NCBI GenBank assembly: GCA_030635995.1
Contig: DAOVXU010000053.1
Location: 1 to 9,891, forward strand
Source: Arcobacter sp.
Lineage (GTDB): Bacteria > Campylobacterota > Campylobacteria > Campylobacterales > Arcobacteraceae
Reading direction: 5' to 3'
Length of the DNA: 9,891 nucleotides
Shown: positions 6,253 through 9,891 of the stretch, piece by piece
Layout: each line of letters begins with the position of its first letter
How positions within the stretch are numbered: the first letter of the stretch is position 1
Position numbers and translations under genes: made by a program
Notes under the pieces: model-generated
Databases searched by the model: none
Seen by the model: the letters and a program-made list of their open reading frames with translations, nothing else
What the model was told of the DNA's origin: nothing

Positions 6253-8984
6253 TAGTTATTTACTACTTTATCACATCTTTGACATAAAGACTCTTCATCT
6301 TTTGCTCTATATTTCCAACATCTTGGACATTTTGCTTTAGAACCATTATATACTTCAAAATTAGCATCACCAATTTTAAATGTAGCAATAGCTCCATCTT
6401 CACTACTTTTCATAACTTTACTTACAATAAACCAATCTTCAGCAAGTGTAGAGTCCATATCAAGAACTTCTTTACAATCTGTATATATAACTAATTCTAA
6501 AGTTGATTTAATAGTTTTATCTTTTTTAAGTGATTCAATTGATTCATTGAATTTTTCTTTAGCTTCTAATAATATCTCCTCATCTAAAGAAGTTTTAACT
6601 TCTGGAAATACAAACTTTTTAAAATCAAATATATCTTCAGCATCATCTTTTATAAAGTTTGGTGCATAAGATATTAACTCATTCATTGTATAAGTTAAAA
6701 TTGGAGCAAGTGTACCTATAAGTGCTTTAGAAATCATAGCCATTGTGCTTTGACTTGCTCTTCTTTCAATACTATCTTTCCCATCACAATATAATTTATC
6801 TTTACAAACATCTAAATAGATATTTGATAGATCAGCTACTAAAAAGTTATTTAATTTATTTAACCCTCTACTATAATCGTAAGTTTTAAAATCATTATCT
6901 ATAGATTCAAATACAGTTTTAGCTTTATTTAAAATCCATTTATCAATTTCACCTAGTGTTTCAAGTGGTGCAATTGTATCAAGATCAGATATATTTGCAA
7001 AAAGAAATCTAATAGTATTTCTTATTTTTCTATATTGTTCACCCATCTGTTTAAGTATCTCATCCGATATTTTTAAATCACTTTGATAATCACTCATTGC
7101 AACCCATAGTCTAAGTATCTCTGAACCATATTGTTTCAATACTTTTTCAGGAGCTACCACATTTCCTTTAGATTTTGACATCTTTTCACCTTTAGCATCA
7201 ACAGTAAAACCGTGAGTTAAAAGTGATTTATAAGGTGACACTTCACTTGAAGCCATAGATGTTAGAAGTGAAGATTGAAACCAACCTCTATGTTGATCAC
7301 TACCCTCAAGATACATATCAGCAGGATATGTTCCCGCATCATAGTTTCTACTTCTTAAAACAGCATTTTGTGTTGAACCACTATCAAACCATACATCTAA
7401 AATGTCCATAGTTTTTTCTAAATCGGCAGGATTTAAACCAGATCCTGGATAAAGCAACTCTTCGATACTCATATCATACCAAGCATCAGCACCTTTCATC
7501 TCAAATATCATAGCAACATAGTTTAAAACTTGCTCATCATAAATAATCTCATCTGTTAGTTTATTTCTAAAAAATGCAATTGGAACACCCCAATCTCTTT
7601 GTCTTGAGATACACCAATCTGGACGATTATCTATCATAGAAGTTAATCTATTTTTTCCATGTTCTGGATAAAATGCAATATCATCAATAGCTTTTAGTGA
7701 ATTTTCTCTTAAAGTATTTCCATCTTTTCCATAAGCTTGGTCAATAGCTATAAACCATTGTTTAGTTGCTCTAAAAATTACAGGTTTATGAGTTCGCCAA
7801 CAATGTGGATATGAGTGGGTGATATCAACTCTTTTTATAAGTGCATCTCCTAATAGTTCTAAAACAACATCATTTGCTTTAAATACATGAAGACCTACAT
7901 ATTGTTCAGGGTTTGGTAATAGTTTTTCTCTTACTATTGTATTATCATATTTTCCAACATTATCAACAGGCATAAGAACTTCCAAGTCATATTTAAGTCC
8001 AGCTTTATAGTCATCTTCTCCATGTCCAGGAGCTGTATGAACAGCACCTGTACCACTATCCATAAGTACATGTTCACCTAAAATAATTTTAGATTTTCTA
8101 TTGTTTAAAGGATTGATTGCAAAAGTATTTTCTAAAGTTTTAGGGTCAATATTTTCACCCATTTCACCTTTTACAATCTCATTTTCTATACAAAAGTTGT
8201 ATAGTTTCTTAGCTACTACAAAACCATCTGTAGTTCTTACATATTCTTCTTCACCATTTAAGGCAATTCCAGTATTTGCAGGAAGTGTCCAAGGTGTAGT
8301 TGTCCAAATAATTACACTATTATTAGAATTTTCTAATTTAAATGCAACATAAATTGATGGAGATACTTTATCTTTATATTCGATTTCAGCTTCAGCAAGT
8401 GCAGTTTGAGCTGCCCAAGACCAATGAATTGGTTTACTTCTTTGAACTAATAAACCTTTTTTAGAAATTGCTATTAGTTCTCTAAAGATATTTGCTTCAA
8501 ATTTAAAATCCATAGTTAAGTATGGATTTTCCCAGTCTGCTAAAATACCTAAATCTTTAAATTCCTTTTTTTGGATATTTACAAATTTAGTTGCATGATC
8601 TCTACATATCTGTCTAAGAGTTGATTTTGGAATTATTTTCTTTTTTTCAGCTCCAATTTTCTCTTCAACTTTTTGTTCAATAGGAAGTCCATGACAATCC
8701 CATCCTGGAACAAATCGCACAGACTTACCATCAAAATAATGATATTTCACAATAATATCTTTTAAAACTTTATTTAGTGCATGTCCAATATGGATATTTC
8801 CATTTGCATAAGGTGGTCCATCATGTAGTGTAAAGCTTTCACAACCTCTACGATTAGCTTTCATCTTCTCATAAACTTTTTGTTCATCCCAAAGCTTATA
8901 TTGTATAGGTTCTTTTTGAGGTAAGTTTCCTCTCATTGGAAAAGCTGTTTTTGGTAGCAGTAAACTATCTTTATAATCAATCAT
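6252..8984 (-). CDS. ileS: Isoleucyl-tRNA synthetase
   Basis: Class I aminoacyl-tRNA synthetase of 910 residues that charges tRNA-Ile in the cytoplasm. Visible: HIGH (65-68) in the nucleotide-binding fold, the CP1 editing domain with WTTTPWTLPAN (227-237) and GTGAVHTAPGHGEDDY (311-326) that hydrolyses Val-tRNA-Ile, the DWCISRQRDWGVP region (456-468), KMSKS (601-605), and a C-terminal zinc site with Cys886, Cys889, Cys901 and Cys904. The domain set matches the bacterial type (IleS1-like, as in E. coli), so natural mupirocin resistance of the IleS2 kind is not indicated. The ATG is preceded by AAAGGA at about 10 nt. It is the first gene of the leftward block and diverges from pncC. Its stop overlaps the start of a small membrane peptide. 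Confidence 0.97.
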   Translation of the reverse strand: MIDYKDSLLLPKTAFPMRGNLPQKEPIQYKLWDEQKVYEKMKANRRGCESFTLHDGPPYANGNIHIGHALNKVLKDIIVKYHYFDGKSVRFVPGWDCHGLPIEQKVEEKIGAEKKKIIPKSTLRQICRDHATKFVNIQKKEFKDLGILADWENPYLTMDFKFEANIFRELIAISKKGLLVQRSKPIHWSWAAQTALAEAEIEYKDKVSPSIYVAFKLENSNNSVIIWTTTPWTLPANTGIALNGEEEYVRTTDGFVVAKKLYNFCIENEIVKGEMGENIDPKTLENTFAINPLNNRKSKIILGEHVLMDSGTGAVHTAPGHGEDDYKAGLKYDLEVLMPVDNVGKYDNTIVREKLLPNPEQYVGLHVFKANDVVLELLGDALIKRVDITHSYPHCWRTHKPVIFRATKQWFIAIDQAYGKDGNTLRENSLKAIDDIAFYPEHGKNRLTSMIDNRPDWCISRQRDWGVPIAFFRNKLTDEIIYDEQVLNYVAMIFEMKGADAWYDMSIEELLYPGSGLNPADLEKTMDILDVWFDSGSTQNAVLRSRNYDAGTYPADMYLEGSDQHRGWFQSSLLTSMASSEVSPYKSLLTHGFTVDAKGEKMSKSKGNVVAPEKVLKQYGSEILRLWVAMSDYQSDLKISDEILKQMGEQYRKIRNTIRFLFANISDLDTIAPLETLGEIDKWILNKAKTVFESIDNDFKTYDYSRGLNKLNNFLVADLSNIYLDVCKDKLYCDGKDSIERRASQSTMAMISKALIGTLAPILTYTMNELISYAPNFIKDDAEDIFDFKKFVFPEVKTSLDEEILLEAKEKFNESIESLKKDKTIKSTLELVIYTDCKEVLDMDSTLAEDWFIVSKVMKSSEDGAIATFKIGDANFEVYNGSKAKCPRCWKYRAKDEESLCQRCDKVVNN

Positions 8985-9006
8985 TATATAAAAATCCTTT
9001 AGTTAA

Positions 9007-9024
9007 ATATTCGCGAGTATATCA
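9007..9024 (-). promoter_or_regulatory. Extended -10 promoter for ileS with overlapping TCGCGA dyad
   Basis: On the minus strand a T6 run leads into TGA and TATACT (-10 at 9021-9016), the extended -10 form typical of Campylobacterota sigma-70 promoters, with no -35 match. Transcription would start near 9009, giving a leader of about 25 nt. The near-palindrome ATATTCGCGAGTAT (9007-9020) overlaps the -10 and start site; a regulator could bind it, but none is known. Confidence 0.5.
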
Positions 9025-9057
9025 AAAAATCTGTAAATATGCCCTTAAGATTTGTTT

Positions 9058-9066
9058 TGTTACTCT
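9058..9066 (+). promoter_or_regulatory. Weak candidate extended -10 for pncC
   Basis: TGTTACTCT follows a T-rich stretch and lies about 22 nt before the TTG start of pncC. It matches the extended -10 form only at TG and three of six -10 positions, so it is tentative. The ribosome site AGGGG follows at 9081-9085. Confidence 0.25.
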
Positions 9067-9088
9067 TTTAAAAGAATAAAAGGGGATA

Positions 9089-9574
9089 TTGAAATTGGAT
9101 AATATAATAGAATTAGAACAAATTTTAAGAATAAATAATTTTACAGTAACTTGTGCAGAAAGTTGTACAGGTGGATTAATTGCTTCTAAATTTACTGAAG
9201 TATCTGGTTCATCAGATATTTTTAAAGGTTCAATTGTAACTTATTGTAATGAGATAAAAGAGCAAGAATTAAATGTTAAAAAAGAGACAATGATAGAGTA
9301 TGGAGTAGTAAGTTGTGAAGTTGTATCTGAAATGCTGACTGGTGTATTAGATAAATTTAATGCTTCATTTGCAATTGCAGTAAGTGGAGTTGCGGGTCCT
9401 AATGGTGGAACAAAAAATAAACCAGTAGGTACAGTAGTAATTGGGATAAAAGGTATAAATAATATAGAAGATATTCAAATATATCATTTTAATGGTTCAA
9501 GAAAAGAGGTACAATTAGAAGCTACAAAGACGGCTTTAACGATACTTTATAGCAAATTGCAAAATTTACATTAA
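9089..9574 (+). CDS. pncC: Nicotinamide-nucleotide amidohydrolase (CinA C-terminal domain protein)
   Basis: A 161-residue stand-alone CinA C-terminal domain. The family deamidates nicotinamide mononucleotide to nicotinate mononucleotide, recycling NMN into NAD in the cytoplasm. Visible signatures are CAESCTGG (22-29), SGSSDIFKGSIVTY (39-52) and SGVAGPNGGTKNKPVGTV (99-116). The N-terminal MoaB-like domain of full CinA is absent, as in E. coli PncC. The start is TTG: AGGGG lies 3-7 nt upstream, an in-frame TAA lies four codons upstream, and no ATG precedes the conserved region. Some members are annotated only as competence-damage proteins. The gene diverges from ileS and ends 74 nt before the first tRNA without a visible terminator, so it may read into the tRNA operon. 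Confidence 0.92.
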   Translation: MKLDNIIELEQILRINNFTVTCAESCTGGLIASKFTEVSGSSDIFKGSIVTYCNEIKEQELNVKKETMIEYGVVSCEVVSEMLTGVLDKFNASFAIAVSGVAGPNGGTKNKPVGTVVIGIKGINNIEDIQIYHFNGSRKEVQLEATKTALTILYSKLQNLH

Positions 9575-9580
9575 AAAAGC

Positions 9581-9609
9581 TTGACAAATATTGAAAAATT
9601 AAATATAAT
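9581..9609 (+). promoter_or_regulatory. Perfect sigma-70 consensus promoter of the tRNA operon
   Basis: TTGACA (9581-9586) and TATAAT (9604-9609) are both exact consensus hexamers with an optimal 17-nt spacer. Transcription would begin about 9616, some 30 nt before the mature tRNA-Lys. This is far stronger than the ileS promoter and fits a stable-RNA operon. Confidence 0.9.
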
Positions 9610-9648
9610 TCCACTCAATTTTAACTAATAAAGTTAGAGTTTTAGTGT

Positions 9649-9724
9649 GACTTGTTAGCTCAGCCGGTAGAGCATCTCCCTTTTAAGGAGGTGGCCGTTG
9701 GTTCGAATCCAACACGAGTCACCA
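9649..9724 (+). tRNA. tRNA-Lys (anticodon UUU)
   Basis: The cloverleaf folds completely: acceptor GACTTGT with ACGAGTC (one T-G pair), D stem GCTC/GAGC, anticodon stem TCTCC/GGAGG around the loop CTTTTAA with anticodon TTT, T stem GTTGG/CCAAC with TTCGAAT loop, discriminator A and an encoded CCA. Length is 76 nt. It is the first tRNA after the consensus promoter and reads AAA/AAG codons, heavily used in this AT-rich genome. Confidence 0.97.
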
Positions 9725-9750
9725 TTTTTTATTGTTAAAATTTATATTTT

Positions 9751-9826
9751 GGTCGATTAGCTCAGTTGGTAGAGCGCTACCCTTACAAGGTAGACGTCGC
9801 AAGTTCGAGTCTTGCATCGACCACCA
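9751..9826 (+). tRNA. tRNA-Val (anticodon UAC)
   Basis: The acceptor GGTCGAT/ATCGACC is fully paired, with D stem GCTC/GAGC, anticodon stem CTACC/GGTAG around loop CTTACAA (anticodon TAC), T stem GCAAG/CTTGC with TTCGAGT loop, discriminator A and encoded CCA. It is 76 nt long, lies 26 nt after tRNA-Lys in the same orientation, and is presumably processed from the same transcript. Confidence 0.97.
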
Positions 9827-9829
9827 TGT

Positions 9830-9891
9830 GGTCCCATCATCTAATGGTTAGGATTTTGGATTTTCATTCCAACCATAGGGGTTCGAATCCC
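9830..9891 (+). tRNA. tRNA-Glu (anticodon UUC), cut by the window edge
   Basis: The 5' part is intact: acceptor strand GGTCCCA, T8 C9, D arm ATC/GAT with AATGGTT in the loop, anticodon stem TTGGA/TCCAA around loop TTTTCAT (anticodon TTC), and the T arm GGGG/TTCGAAT/CCC up to the last base. The 3' end of the T stem and the acceptor strand lie beyond the window. It starts 3 nt after tRNA-Val, so the two are processed from one transcript. Confidence 0.93.

Noticed and set aside
8101..8352. An 83-codon rightward open frame opposite ileS
   Set aside because: Antisense to the ileS editing domain, whose motifs account for the sequence.
9667..9704. AAGGAGGT within tRNA-Lys resembling a ribosome binding site
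   Set aside because: It is the 3' side of the anticodon stem of a fully folding tRNA, and no open frame follows at suitable spacing.
9649..9891. tRNA cluster as an integration site for a mobile element
   Set aside because: No integrase, no repeated tRNA 3' fragment and no accessory gene is visible; the tRNAs are closely packed and intact as far as the window goes.
1..9891. CRISPR array, toxin-antitoxin pair, defence system or prophage
   Set aside because: No regular spaced direct repeats, no Cas, nuclease, toxin or phage structural motif was found; apart from the GGDEF protein and the palindrome the content is housekeeping.

Overview
The window is AT-rich, densely packed bacterial DNA with tightly coupled genes. 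It most resembles the Arcobacter group of the Campylobacterota (formerly Epsilonproteobacteria). The clues are low G+C, AT-ending codons, non-ATG starts, an extended -10 promoter without a -35, a short meso-diaminopimelate-type MurE, and the order nfu / TPR-like gene / murE / ybaB / ispA, which from memory also occurs in Campylobacter jejuni (about Cj1639-Cj1644). The membrane-bound diguanylate cyclase argues against thermophilic Campylobacter and for an Arcobacter-like genome. The genus assignment is inference.

Layout. (1) Bases 1-286 carry no convincing gene. They hold a long imperfect palindrome (about 36-193), a second hairpin (193-221) and a weak AT-rich hairpin at the end of ispA. (2) Bases 287-8984 form one leftward block of ten genes: ileS, a 40-residue membrane peptide, an Nfu-type Fe-S scaffold, a TPR-like protein, murE, a heme-sensor-like GGDEF protein, a thioredoxin-like [2Fe-2S] ferredoxin, panD, ybaB/ebfC and ispA. 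Most junctions overlap or touch; the only gap above 30 nt is the 72 nt between the GGDEF gene and the ferredoxin gene. (3) Bases 8985-9088 are a divergent promoter region. (4) pncC runs rightward, followed by a strong consensus promoter and a tRNA operon (Lys-UUU, Val-UAC, Glu-UUC) that runs off the right edge.

The leftward block is mostly housekeeping: tRNA-Ile charging, Fe-S assembly, peptidoglycan precursor synthesis, pantothenate/CoA supply, nucleoid-associated function and polyprenyl precursor synthesis. MurE and IspA both feed cell-wall synthesis, since IspA supplies the farnesyl diphosphate used for undecaprenyl carrier. The accessory signal inside the block is the c-di-GMP enzyme, with a periplasmic CXXCH heme site and a cysteine-rich cytoplasmic sensor region, joined to murE by a GTGA overlap. 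I see no CRISPR array, phage gene, transposase or recognisable defence system. The most unusual items are the long palindromic element at the left, the heme-type GGDEF protein coupled to murE, and the unannotated-size membrane peptide between ileS and nfu.
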